This document shows positions 7,666-15,790 of a stretch of DNA of 64,000 bases, in pieces. The DNA lies in contig CANLOV010000003.1 of the NCBI GenBank assembly GCA_947492955.1, forward strand, positions 1-64,000. Reading direction: 5' to 3'. How positions within the stretch are numbered: position 1 is the first letter of the stretch; each line of letters begins with the position of its first letter. This DNA is from an uncultured Cellulophaga sp. (GTDB lineage Bacteria; Bacteroidota; Bacteroidia; Flavobacteriales; Flavobacteriaceae). The notes under the pieces were generated by a model, which saw only the letters and a program-made list of their open reading frames with translations, searched no databases and was not told where the DNA came from. Made by a program: the position numbers and the translations under genes.

Positions 7666-10575
7666 TTAATTTATTATCGCATCGTAAATTGCTTGCTGAA
7701 TCCTTGTTCTTAACCCAGATTTAACTAAAAGTGTATTAGATGCAGACGGATATGTTCTGTTAGATAAAAAAACATATACTATTTCCTTGTCTGGGTCTGC
7801 CCATGTATAAGTGCCTGTAAAACCACTATGCCCAAAACTTTTTCTAGATACACAACCACATGTGGGTCCGCTATCTTTTAATTGAGGCTTATCAAAACCC
7901 ACTCCCCTTCTTACTCCTTTATCGCAAAAGTAACAGGTGTTAAATTTTTTTATAGTTCTAGATTTAAAATAAGTCTTACCTCCATAATACCCACCTTGCA
8001 AATACATCTGCATTATTTTAGCAACATCATTTGCATTACTAAACAATCCTGCATGCCCTCCTACTCCATTTTGCATAGCAGCTCCCATATCGTGTACATA
8101 ACCTTGTACTCTATCGTATCTGTAATAATTATCTTCTTCAGAAGGAACAATTGTATGTAAAGAAAATTTATTTAACGGATTATAGCTTGTATGGTTAGCC
8201 CCTATATTCTTATACAAAAAATTATTAGCCAATTTATCTAACCTAGAGTTATAAGTATCTTCTATATATTTTTTAAATACATAATAAGATACATCACTAT
8301 ATCTATAGCGATTAGATTTTAACTCTTGCCTACCTATTCTATTATATATAGAATCCTTATATGCATCTGTTAAGTATAATTTGTCTGTTACTCTTATAGA
8401 GAAACCATCGGTTTTAGTTGTTCTATAAAATTCTGGCGATGGCCTTCTTTTTTTATTTAAAGTACTTGCATAAAAAGCTATCCATGCAGGTAATCTTCCA
8501 TAATGAGATAATGCTTTTAATACCGTTACATCTTTTAATTCTGATTCTTTGTAAGCAGGAATCATATCACTAAATGTTGTATTTAATGCTATCTTCTTTT
8601 CCTCCTCCATTTTCATTACCATCGGTAGTGTTGCTAATATTTTTGTTACAGATGCTAAATCATATACATGCTCCGTTGTTATTTTATCTTTTGAAGTATA
8701 GGTTGGTTTCCCAAAGCCTTTATTATAAATTACTTTCCCTTTTCTTGCTATTAATACTTGGGCACCAGGAAACATTAAAGAATCTATCCCTATCTGTACC
8801 AAAGTATCTACTGCTTTTAATTTCTCTGAACTTAATCCTACTCGCTCTGGAAAACTATAGCCTAACCTTTTTATAGATTTTAAATTAATAGCCTTATTAA
8901 CTTTAATATCAGAATTAATAGTCACTGGTAATACCCCTTTAGAAGCTATAGCACCAAAAATTGCCTGAGCTGCTTTTTGCTGTCCTATTTTACTATTCTG
9001 ATAACCAAGCATAACGGCATCTATATTATCAAAAGAAGGAACATCTAATAACGCATAGGGCTTAGCAAAAACTGTTAGTATTAAATTGGAGTTTCTATTA
9101 TTAGCTAGTTCTTGAAGCCACAACAGTTCTTTTTTTGAAAACTTATAAGATTTCCATGGACTAGCATTACTCTTATGATACCCAACAATAATAAGATTAT
9201 ATGCCGCTGTTTTTTTACCTATAGTAGCAAAATCTTCTCCCTTTATTTCTGTAACTGATGCATATTTTTTTAACTCATTAACAAAAGGAGCATTATCAGC
9301 ATCACCCAATTTTACATAAGCAATCTTTTTATTCTTAAGCTTTACAATTGGTAATAATGAAAACTTATTTTTAACAACTGTAATTGCATTTTCTATGGCT
9401 TCTTCATATATTAAATCGTTTTCTAACGAGTTTAAATCTACATATAAATTTTTCTCCTCTATAGGTTTATATTGATGTAAACCTGCCTTATATTTTGCCT
9501 GAAGTATTTTTTTTACAGAAAAAGATAAACGATCATCACTAATAATACCATAGTTATAAGCTTCTAAAATCTTCTCTTTTGCTTTTTCTATATCCTTCGG
9601 CATCAATAAAATATCATTCCCCGCTAAAAAGGCAGCTAACTCTGCATCACCTTCTTCATCTACATTGGCAACGCCTTTCATATTTAAAGCATCAGTAAAT
9701 ACCAATCCTTTATAATTTAATTTATTTTTTAACAGATTTGTAATTATATTTTCTGATAAAGATGATGGGTAACCAACCTTTGTTTCTAAACTAGGAATAC
9801 TTAAGTGAGCTACCATTATACTGGTTAATCCCTCTTTTATGAGTTTCTTGTACGGATATAATTCTATACTATCTATTCGTTGTTCTGTAAAATTAATAAC
9901 AGGTAAAGCTAAATGCGAATCTACAGCAGTATCTCCATGCCCAGGAAAATGTTTTCCGCTAGATAATATACCTGCTTTATGCATTCCTTTTATAAATGCA
10001 ATACCTTTTTGAGCAACATTTTCTTTATCTTCTCCAAAAGAACGATTTCCTATAATTGGATTATTAGGATTTGTATTAATATCTAAAACGGGGGCAAAAT
10101 TTATATGTACTCCCATCCTTTTAGCATGAAGTCCTATTTGATAAGCTACTTTTTCTACTATAGAATTATCTTTAATAGCACCTAAAGTCATATTCCACGG
10201 AAAAGCATAAGTAGAATCTAAGCGCATAGCCAATCCCCATTCTGCATCCATACCAATTAGTAAAGGTGTTTTTGATGCTGATTGATACTCATTTGTAAGT
10301 TGGGCTTGGCGTATTGGGCCTCCTTTAGAGAAAATAACTCCTCCAATATTGTATTTCTCTATATATGTTTTTATTTTATTAGTTCCTGTTTTAGTTTCAT
10401 TAGAACCAACACTAACCATAAATAATTGTCCTATTTTTTCTTCTAAGGACATTGTATCATAGATGGTATTTACCCATTTTTCTTGAGCTACACTATCATT
10501 AACTACTAACGGATTAGATTGTGCTCTGGCGTATAGGGCAATAAGGAAGAAAATGAAAAAAGAATATAACCGCAT
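7666..10575 (-). CDS. Glycoside hydrolase family 3 / serine beta-lactamase-like fusion
   Basis: This 969-residue exported protein joins two enzymes. Residues from about 40 to 560 form a GH3 beta-N-acetylhexosaminidase of the NagZ type: KHFPGHGDT followed by DSH, and the nucleophile Asp (about 295) in VFTDALNMKG. From about 585 onward there is a class C beta-lactamase-like serine hydrolase with SVTK (Ser about 642), a YSDVSYY segment and a late HSG motif (FGHSGFTGTY). The N-terminus is a signal peptide (MRLYSFFIF to YARAQ). I chose the ATG at 10575 over a TTG six codons upstream. A role in trimming cell-wall sugar and peptide fragments fits both domains. Such fusions are known in Bacteroidota; the true substrates are inferred. 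Confidence 0.88.
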   Translation of the reverse strand: MRLYSFFIFFLIALYARAQSNPLVVNDSVAQEKWVNTIYDTMSLEEKIGQLFMVSVGSNETKTGTNKIKTYIEKYNIGGVIFSKGGPIRQAQLTNEYQSASKTPLLIGMDAEWGLAMRLDSTYAFPWNMTLGAIKDNSIVEKVAYQIGLHAKRMGVHINFAPVLDINTNPNNPIIGNRSFGEDKENVAQKGIAFIKGMHKAGILSSGKHFPGHGDTAVDSHLALPVINFTEQRIDSIELYPYKKLIKEGLTSIMVAHLSIPSLETKVGYPSSLSENIITNLLKNKLNYKGLVFTDALNMKGVANVDEEGDAELAAFLAGNDILLMPKDIEKAKEKILEAYNYGIISDDRLSFSVKKILQAKYKAGLHQYKPIEEKNLYVDLNSLENDLIYEEAIENAITVVKNKFSLLPIVKLKNKKIAYVKLGDADNAPFVNELKKYASVTEIKGEDFATIGKKTAAYNLIIVGYHKSNASPWKSYKFSKKELLWLQELANNRNSNLILTVFAKPYALLDVPSFDNIDAVMLGYQNSKIGQQKAAQAIFGAIASKGVLPVTINSDIKVNKAINLKSIKRLGYSFPERVGLSSEKLKAVDTLVQIGIDSLMFPGAQVLIARKGKVIYNKGFGKPTYTSKDKITTEHVYDLASVTKILATLPMVMKMEEEKKIALNTTFSDMIPAYKESELKDVTVLKALSHYGRLPAWIAFYASTLNKKRRPSPEFYRTTKTDGFSIRVTDKLYLTDAYKDSIYNRIGRQELKSNRYRYSDVSYYVFKKYIEDTYNSRLDKLANNFLYKNIGANHTSYNPLNKFSLHTIVPSEEDNYYRYDRVQGYVHDMGAAMQNGVGGHAGLFSNANDVAKIMQMYLQGGYYGGKTYFKSRTIKKFNTCYFCDKGVRRGVGFDKPQLKDSGPTCGCVSRKSFGHSGFTGTYTWADPDKEIVYVFLSNRTYPSASNTLLVKSGLRTRIQQAIYDAIIN

Positions 10576-10665
10576 AAAATTTATGAAAAACAACTATTAA
10601 ATCTATTCATAATGTATTTATACAAATAGAATGCCAAAGTAAAACGTTAATTTTTGATATTAATT

Positions 10666-11154
10666 TTAAACTATCATAAAACGACCATGCCAACTTTCTT
10701 CTGCAGGTACTTCCCAATGATTTAAATATTCTTGCTTATTGGTTACCAAATTATTAAAAACAATTGTTTTCTTAGAAACAGACTTGTTTTTAGCCATTTT
10801 CTTAAAATCTATTAATGGCTTATAAGCTACAAATTCTCCTTGTTTATAAGACACATTCATTTTATCCAATAAATCAATATTGTACTTTTTTTCTAAATCT
10901 TGAATAAAACGAACCGATGCATCTATAGAACAACCAGAAGCTCCTGCCATTGTCTGGTCTATTGCTATTGTAATAAACCTATTGTACTTTATATCATAAC
11001 CAGCTCTTAATTCGCTACCATGTGCGGTCCATTCCTGAATAAATTCATTTAAACTATTCTTTACCTCTTCTAATTCCTCCGCATTAAAACTTCTACTGGC
11101 TTGGTATACCCAAACTCTTGATGTGTTTGGTAAGGTATCAAAATGTACTAACAT
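10666..11154 (-). CDS. Conserved Bacteroidota protein of unknown function (often mislabelled ABC ATPase)
   Basis: The 162-residue soluble protein belongs to a family I recognise in flavobacterial genomes, where it is often called an ABC transporter ATPase. No Walker A, Walker B or signature motif is present, so that name is not supported. Visible features are a conserved start (LPNTSRVWVYQASR), a central GASGCSIDASVRFI with one Cys, and a C-terminal EESWHGRFMIV. There is no signal peptide or membrane segment. It is the last gene after two Fe-S proteins on the same strand, 75 bases after the upstream gene, so it may be co-transcribed. Function is unknown. Confidence 0.75.
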   Translation of the reverse strand: MLVHFDTLPNTSRVWVYQASRSFNAEELEEVKNSLNEFIQEWTAHGSELRAGYDIKYNRFITIAIDQTMAGASGCSIDASVRFIQDLEKKYNIDLLDKMNVSYKQGEFVAYKPLIDFKKMAKNKSVSKKTIVFNNLVTNKQEYLNHWEVPAEESWHGRFMIV

Positions 11155-11229
11155 AATTATTCTTAGGTTATGAGTATTGTTTAATAAAAAGAAAACAATA
11201 TTACTTTGTATTCTTTACTATATTTAATT

Positions 11230-12021
11230 CTATAAATCTTGTGCGTTTGCAATTAATTCTGCAATATCCATTACAGCTACATCAGATTCTTTCTCCTTAT
11301 TTTTAACACCATCAGTCATCATTGTATTACAAAAAGGACAACCTGCTGCTATTATTTCTGGTTTAGTATCTAATGCTTCCTCTGTTCGTTTAATATTTAC
11401 ATCCATAGTACCTTCTTCTGGCTCTTTAAACATTTGTGCTCCACCAGCTCCACAGCACAGCCCTTTTTTCTTGCAGTTTTTCATTTCTACAAGTTCAGCA
11501 TCTAATTTTCTTATTAACTCTCTTGGAGCTTCATAAACATTATTTGCTCTTCCTAAATAACACGGGTCGTGGTAAGTAATTCGTTTTCCTTTATAACTAC
11601 CACCTTCTAAAGACATTTTACCGTCTTCTAATAATTGCTTTAAAAACTGTGTATGATGCACTACTTCATAAGTTCCACCAAGTCCAGGATATTCGTTCTT
11701 AATAGTATTAAAGCAATGAGGACATGCGGTTACTACCTTTTTTACCCCATAACTATTCATTACCTCTATATTGGTAACTGCTTGCATCTGAAATAAAAAC
11801 TCGTTCCCAGAACGCTTTGCAGGATCTCCTGTACAACTTTCTTCAGTTCCTAAAACTGCAAAACTAACATTTGCTTTATTTAGTATTTTAACAAAGGCTT
11901 TTGTTATTTTCTTAGCTCTATCATCAAAACTTCCTGCGCAACCTACCCAAAATAACACTTCAGGTTGTTTACCTGCTGCAAAAAGTTCTGCCATAGTAGG
12001 CACTTTTAATTCATTGCTCAT
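11230..12021 (-). CDS. CCG-domain (HdrB/GlpC-like) Fe-S oxidoreductase subunit
   Basis: The 263-residue soluble protein carries the cysteine-rich repeats of the heterodisulfide-reductase B / LutA / GlpC superfamily. Cys-containing motifs visible are FWVGCAGSF, TACPHCFNTIKNEYP, a CCG core in KKGLCCGAGGAQMF, and AAGCPFCNTMM. These would bind an unusual 4Fe-4S cluster or act in thiol redox chemistry. It follows the membrane Fe-S gene by 15 bases and clearly forms an electron-transfer pair with it. The electron donor or acceptor is not known; menaquinone is a plausible partner because men genes occur in this genome. Confidence 0.88.
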   Translation of the reverse strand: MSNELKVPTMAELFAAGKQPEVLFWVGCAGSFDDRAKKITKAFVKILNKANVSFAVLGTEESCTGDPAKRSGNEFLFQMQAVTNIEVMNSYGVKKVVTACPHCFNTIKNEYPGLGGTYEVVHHTQFLKQLLEDGKMSLEGGSYKGKRITYHDPCYLGRANNVYEAPRELIRKLDAELVEMKNCKKKGLCCGAGGAQMFKEPEEGTMDVNIKRTEEALDTKPEIIAAGCPFCNTMMTDGVKNKEKESDVAVMDIAELIANAQDL

Positions 12022-12036
12022 ATAAGTCGTTGCTTT

Positions 12037-13362
12037 TTATGATTCGTTTTTCCAATTAAGCCTATCCATCTGATTAAAAGGCCAAGGTGCTCCATTATTT
12101 TCTATATTCCCCATCATATTATTTAAGTCTGATGGCGCCGCAGATTCTTCCATTACCAAATATCTACGCATATCCATAATAATAGAAAGTGGATCTATAC
12201 TTATTGGGCAAGCTTCTACACATGCATTACAAGATGTACATGCCCATAATTCTTCATTTGTTATATAATCGCCTAAAAGCTGTTTTCCATCAGCTACAAA
12301 ACTACCTTTGTTAGCGTCAATATTTTTACCTACCTCTTCTAACCTATCACGGGTATCCATCATTATCTTTCTTGGTGATAGTTTCTTTCCGGTCTGATTT
12401 GCTGGACATTCACTTGTACAACGTCCGCACTCTGTACAGGTATAGGCATTTAATAGTTGTACCCAATTTAAATCCGATACATCTGAAGCGCCAAATTTTT
12501 CTGGCTCTGGGGCATCTTCCGCTGGTGCTGCATAAGGGTCAGCATCGGGATCCATCATTAACTTTACTTCATTGGTAACAGCTTCTAAATTATCTAACTC
12601 TCCTTTTGGTTTTAACTTACCATAATATGTATTTGGAAAAGCTAATAATATATGTAGGTGTTTAGAATAGTATAAATAATTTAAAAAGCATAAGATTCCT
12701 ATAATATGCAACCACCATGCTACTCTTTCTACTATAATTAAACTAGATATAGACATTCCATCTAATAAAGGCAATAAAAAGCTACTTACAGGAAATGCTC
12801 CTGCCTTTACATAATGATCTGCTCCTAATTGCTGTAATTGGTTATCTGCCGCATTCATTACAAGAAAAAGCGTCATTAATATAACCTCAAAATATAGAAT
12901 AAGGTTAGCATCTGTCTTAGGCCAACCTTTCATTTCCGATTTTATAAAACGTTGTATACGAACAATATTTCTTCTAATCCAAAATATAACAATAGCAATA
13001 ATGACTAATGCTGCCAATATTTCAAAAGAACCAATTAAAAAATTATAAGCAGCTCCTAAGGGCGCAAATACTCTATGCGTACCAAAAAGTCCGTCTATAA
13101 TAATTTCTACTACTTCTATATTAATTATAACAAAACCTACATAGACAATAATATGTAAAAAGCCAGCGATTGGTCTTACTACCATTTTTGTTTGCCCCAG
13201 GGCTATCTTAGCCATGTTTTTCCATCGCTGCGATTTATTATCACTTACATCTACATCTTTACCAAGATTTATATTACGAAAAAGCTTTTTTACATTAGCT
13301 GCAAAAAAACCAATACTTAGTACTAAGATTATTAAAAAAAGTATGTTGGGAATATAATTCAT
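12037..13362 (-). CDS. Membrane-bound 4Fe-4S ferredoxin-type oxidoreductase subunit
   Basis: This 441-residue protein has about five N-terminal transmembrane helices (roughly residues 5-25, 65-90, 105-130, 155-172, 210-232). A soluble C-terminal part holds two ferredoxin-like 4Fe-4S motifs: CTECGRCTSECP at about 309-320 and CTSCNACVEACP at about 375-386. Histidines in the membrane part (for example HIIVYVGF, WWLHIIG) could bind haem as in NarI/HdrE-like subunits. The next gene, ending at 11230, supplies a CCG-type subunit. It starts 3 bases after the MCE gene ends. The pair resembles HdrBC-type electron transfer modules; the physiological reaction is unassigned. Confidence 0.87.
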   Translation of the reverse strand: MNYIPNILFLIILVLSIGFFAANVKKLFRNINLGKDVDVSDNKSQRWKNMAKIALGQTKMVVRPIAGFLHIIVYVGFVIINIEVVEIIIDGLFGTHRVFAPLGAAYNFLIGSFEILAALVIIAIVIFWIRRNIVRIQRFIKSEMKGWPKTDANLILYFEVILMTLFLVMNAADNQLQQLGADHYVKAGAFPVSSFLLPLLDGMSISSLIIVERVAWWLHIIGILCFLNYLYYSKHLHILLAFPNTYYGKLKPKGELDNLEAVTNEVKLMMDPDADPYAAPAEDAPEPEKFGASDVSDLNWVQLLNAYTCTECGRCTSECPANQTGKKLSPRKIMMDTRDRLEEVGKNIDANKGSFVADGKQLLGDYITNEELWACTSCNACVEACPISIDPLSIIMDMRRYLVMEESAAPSDLNNMMGNIENNGAPWPFNQMDRLNWKNES

Positions 13363-13365
13363 AAA

Positions 13366-14331
13366 TTAATTTTCTACTTTTTCAGCTGGATCATTTTCTG
13401 GTAAATTATACTGTTTTTGTTTTTTTCCAAAAACTGAAACATTTACATAACGCTTAGGGTTTAAACGAAAGTCTTGCAATAATAAATCTAACTCTTTAGA
13501 TGCATCTGTTAAATTAGCATACAACTTTTCATCGTTCATTAATTTACCTAAAGAACCTTCTCCTTTTTCAATTTTTGCAAGTAAAGCATCTAAATTACCT
13601 ACCGTAGATTCTAATCTTTTTAATGTACTTCCTAAACCTGCATTGGATATAGAATCTGATAATTTTGAAAAATTATCAGTAATAGTTCCTATATTTTTTA
13701 TGGAGCTACTTAAACTTTCTTTATTTCCGCCTAGTAAACTATTTAAAGTGGCTGCACTACCTTTAAAACTATGCATTACCAAATTTAAATTACTTATGGT
13801 CTCTCTTAAATCTCCTTTAGCTTTATCGTCTAAAATCTCGTTAAAGTTAACCAATAATGAATCTGCATTAGATACAGCTCCTTCAATTTTTGTTTTTAAA
13901 GGCCCTAATTGTTGTTGTACCAAATCTGTTAACCCAGACTTTGTATTTGTTATTAAGGTATCTTTTGTTTGCGCAGGAGCAGCACCATCAAAAACTGGTT
14001 TTATCTCTATTCCTTTTCCTCCTAATATACCAGTATCATAAAGCTCTGCCTTACTATTTTTAGAAAACACAAAACTATTTTCTACAGAAAATGTTACTAA
14101 CAAATTCCCTTTAGTATCTTTAAATCTAATATCTTGTACTTTACCAACTGTTAAACCATTTATGGTTACTGGTGTTCCTACCTGTAAACCACCAACATGA
14201 TCATATACTGCGTACAATGTTTTATTATTGTCAAAAATAGATGTTGATTTTAAGTAGCTAAAACCTAAAATAAATAATAAGATTCCACCAATTACTATAA
14301 TACCTGTTTTAATTTCTCTGGATATTTTCAA
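13366..14331 (-). CDS. MlaD/MCE-family lipid-transport protein
   Basis: The 321-residue protein has one N-terminal transmembrane helix (about 9-27) and an MCE domain (about 36-115), including VGTPVTINGLTVGKVQDI and the end ILGGKGIEIKP. A long helical tail with repeated hydrophobic heptads follows (about 130-300). This is the substrate-binding, periplasmic component of Mla-type ABC systems moving phospholipids between membranes. The partner permease and ATPase genes are not next to it. It lies between an amidase gene (57 bases upstream) and the Fe-S membrane gene (3 bases downstream), an arrangement that is odd in function but seems to be one operon. Confidence 0.88.
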   Translation of the reverse strand: MKISREIKTGIIVIGGILLFILGFSYLKSTSIFDNNKTLYAVYDHVGGLQVGTPVTINGLTVGKVQDIRFKDTKGNLLVTFSVENSFVFSKNSKAELYDTGILGGKGIEIKPVFDGAAPAQTKDTLITNTKSGLTDLVQQQLGPLKTKIEGAVSNADSLLVNFNEILDDKAKGDLRETISNLNLVMHSFKGSAATLNSLLGGNKESLSSSIKNIGTITDNFSKLSDSISNAGLGSTLKRLESTVGNLDALLAKIEKGEGSLGKLMNDEKLYANLTDASKELDLLLQDFRLNPKRYVNVSVFGKKQKQYNLPENDPAEKVEN

Positions 14332-14387
14332 AAGGATATTTTTTTAGGTTCTAAACAAAATTAGAAATATTTTTCATACAACGGGTA

Positions 14388-15656
14388 TTATTCTGACACG
14401 TATTTAATTGCTTCTTTAATAGGTATACGCTGTCCATCTTTATAAGCTACTATGTATGAGGTTGTATAGCCTTTTACATCAGCATTAGATTTTAACAGTT
14501 TAGCTTGGGTATATGAGTTTGTATTACCATACAAATATCTATACAAATTATTATATGGCTCTTTAGATAATTTATTTAAACCTTTAAAATTACCAGATAC
14601 TAAAGGAATATTTTTTGAACTAGCTAATAGCTGAACCTTAAATACAATATTAGCCTTACTTACTGGCGTTTTAACTTCCTCTTTTTTAACAACTACCGGT
14701 TTTACCTCTTTCTTAGACTCTTCCTTTTCTGTTGCAACAATTTTTACTGGTGTTGGTGTTGTTTTCTTAGGTGTATTTTTTACTATCGGTTTTTCTATTT
14801 CTTTTTTAGGCTCTTGTTTTTTAGGCTTCTTTTTAGGCGTAGACTTCACAACTTTTTCTTCTGTAGATGAAGATGAAATGTTTAATGCGTTTTTATAACT
14901 TAAAATAGCTTCTGCAATAGCATTTCCCATTTCTGACTGACCATTTCCTGAATTTAAATATGCGCCTTCAGATTTATTCGTAAGAAAACCTGCTTCTACC
15001 AAAACACTTGGCATAAAAGTCTGGTGTAAAACAATAAAACCTGCTTGTTTTACTTTTCTATCTTCTCGTTTTAATTTCTTAGAAAAATTACTCTGAATTT
15101 CTTTTGCCAGTAAAATACTTTGATTCAAAAATTCTTCTTGCATTATAGTTAAACCAATTACAGACTCTGGGGAATTAATATCATACTCTGCATACTTAGT
15201 TTCATAATCATCTTCTAAATAAATTGCTGAGTTTTCCTTTTTTGCTATATCAAAATTTTGCTTATTGGCATGTAATCCTAATACAAATGTTCCTGCACCA
15301 TGCGCATCTGAGGTATGAGAATCGCAATGAACAGACACAAACAAATCTGCATTTGCCTTATTGGCTATTTCTCCACGCGCATACAAATCTACAAACGTAT
15401 CGTCCTTTCTAGTATAGATAACCTTAATATCTTTATTTTTACTAAGGATTTCACCTACTTTTAGAACAATATTTAATGCTATATTTTTTTCTAGATAACC
15501 ATTTCCTAAATTTCCAGGATCATGCCCTCCATGTCCCGCATCTAAAACAACAACAAAAGCATCATCAACTATCTCTTTTTCAATACTTTTGCTAAAAGAA
15601 AACAAAAAACCAATACCTAAAAAAAGTAATATAAAATAAAATTGTTTCTTTTTCAT
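14388..15656 (-). CDS. N-acetylmuramoyl-L-alanine amidase (Amidase_3)
   Basis: The 422-residue exported enzyme cleaves the amide bond between muramic acid and the stem peptide. Residues about 35-255 form the Amidase_3 domain, with zinc ligands in LDAGHGGHDPGN, a second motif VSVHCDSH, and the catalytic Glu in VLVEAGFLTN. A lysine/proline-rich spacer (about 265-340) precedes a C-terminal segment (about 340-420) with the look of a peptidoglycan-binding domain (PYNNLYRYLYG). A signal peptide or anchor is at the N-terminus. The gene is divergent from lptD, whose start is 134 bases away, and leads the MCE/Fe-S operon. It is likely involved in cell separation. Confidence 0.9.
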   Translation of the reverse strand: MKKKQFYFILLFLGIGFLFSFSKSIEKEIVDDAFVVVLDAGHGGHDPGNLGNGYLEKNIALNIVLKVGEILSKNKDIKVIYTRKDDTFVDLYARGEIANKANADLFVSVHCDSHTSDAHGAGTFVLGLHANKQNFDIAKKENSAIYLEDDYETKYAEYDINSPESVIGLTIMQEEFLNQSILLAKEIQSNFSKKLKREDRKVKQAGFIVLHQTFMPSVLVEAGFLTNKSEGAYLNSGNGQSEMGNAIAEAILSYKNALNISSSSTEEKVVKSTPKKKPKKQEPKKEIEKPIVKNTPKKTTPTPVKIVATEKEESKKEVKPVVVKKEEVKTPVSKANIVFKVQLLASSKNIPLVSGNFKGLNKLSKEPYNNLYRYLYGNTNSYTQAKLLKSNADVKGYTTSYIVAYKDGQRIPIKEAIKYVSE

Positions 15657-15735
15657 AAAATGACACTAGGTTAAATCTATTAAATAAATGGTTAAAATTA
15701 TTGTAATGTCCTATATACAGAACAAAAAATATATG

Positions 15736-15743
15736 TATGTTTG
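15736..15743 (+). promoter_or_regulatory. Putative -7 promoter box TATGTTTG for lptD
   Basis: TATGTTTG matches the TAnnTTTG consensus and lies 48 bases before the lptD start. The region between amidase and lptD must hold two divergent promoters; no good -33 element is seen at the usual distance for this one. Confidence 0.4.
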
Positions 15744-15790
15744 GCTTCGTAAAATAAGACCATATTATTACAAAAATAGGATATATAGCA

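Noticed and set aside
10576-10593. TTG start six codons upstream of the GH3 fusion gene
   Set aside because: The signal peptide begins properly at the ATG at 10575; the extra residues are not needed.
10666-11154. ABC transporter ATPase label
   Set aside because: No Walker A, Walker B or signature motif is in the sequence.
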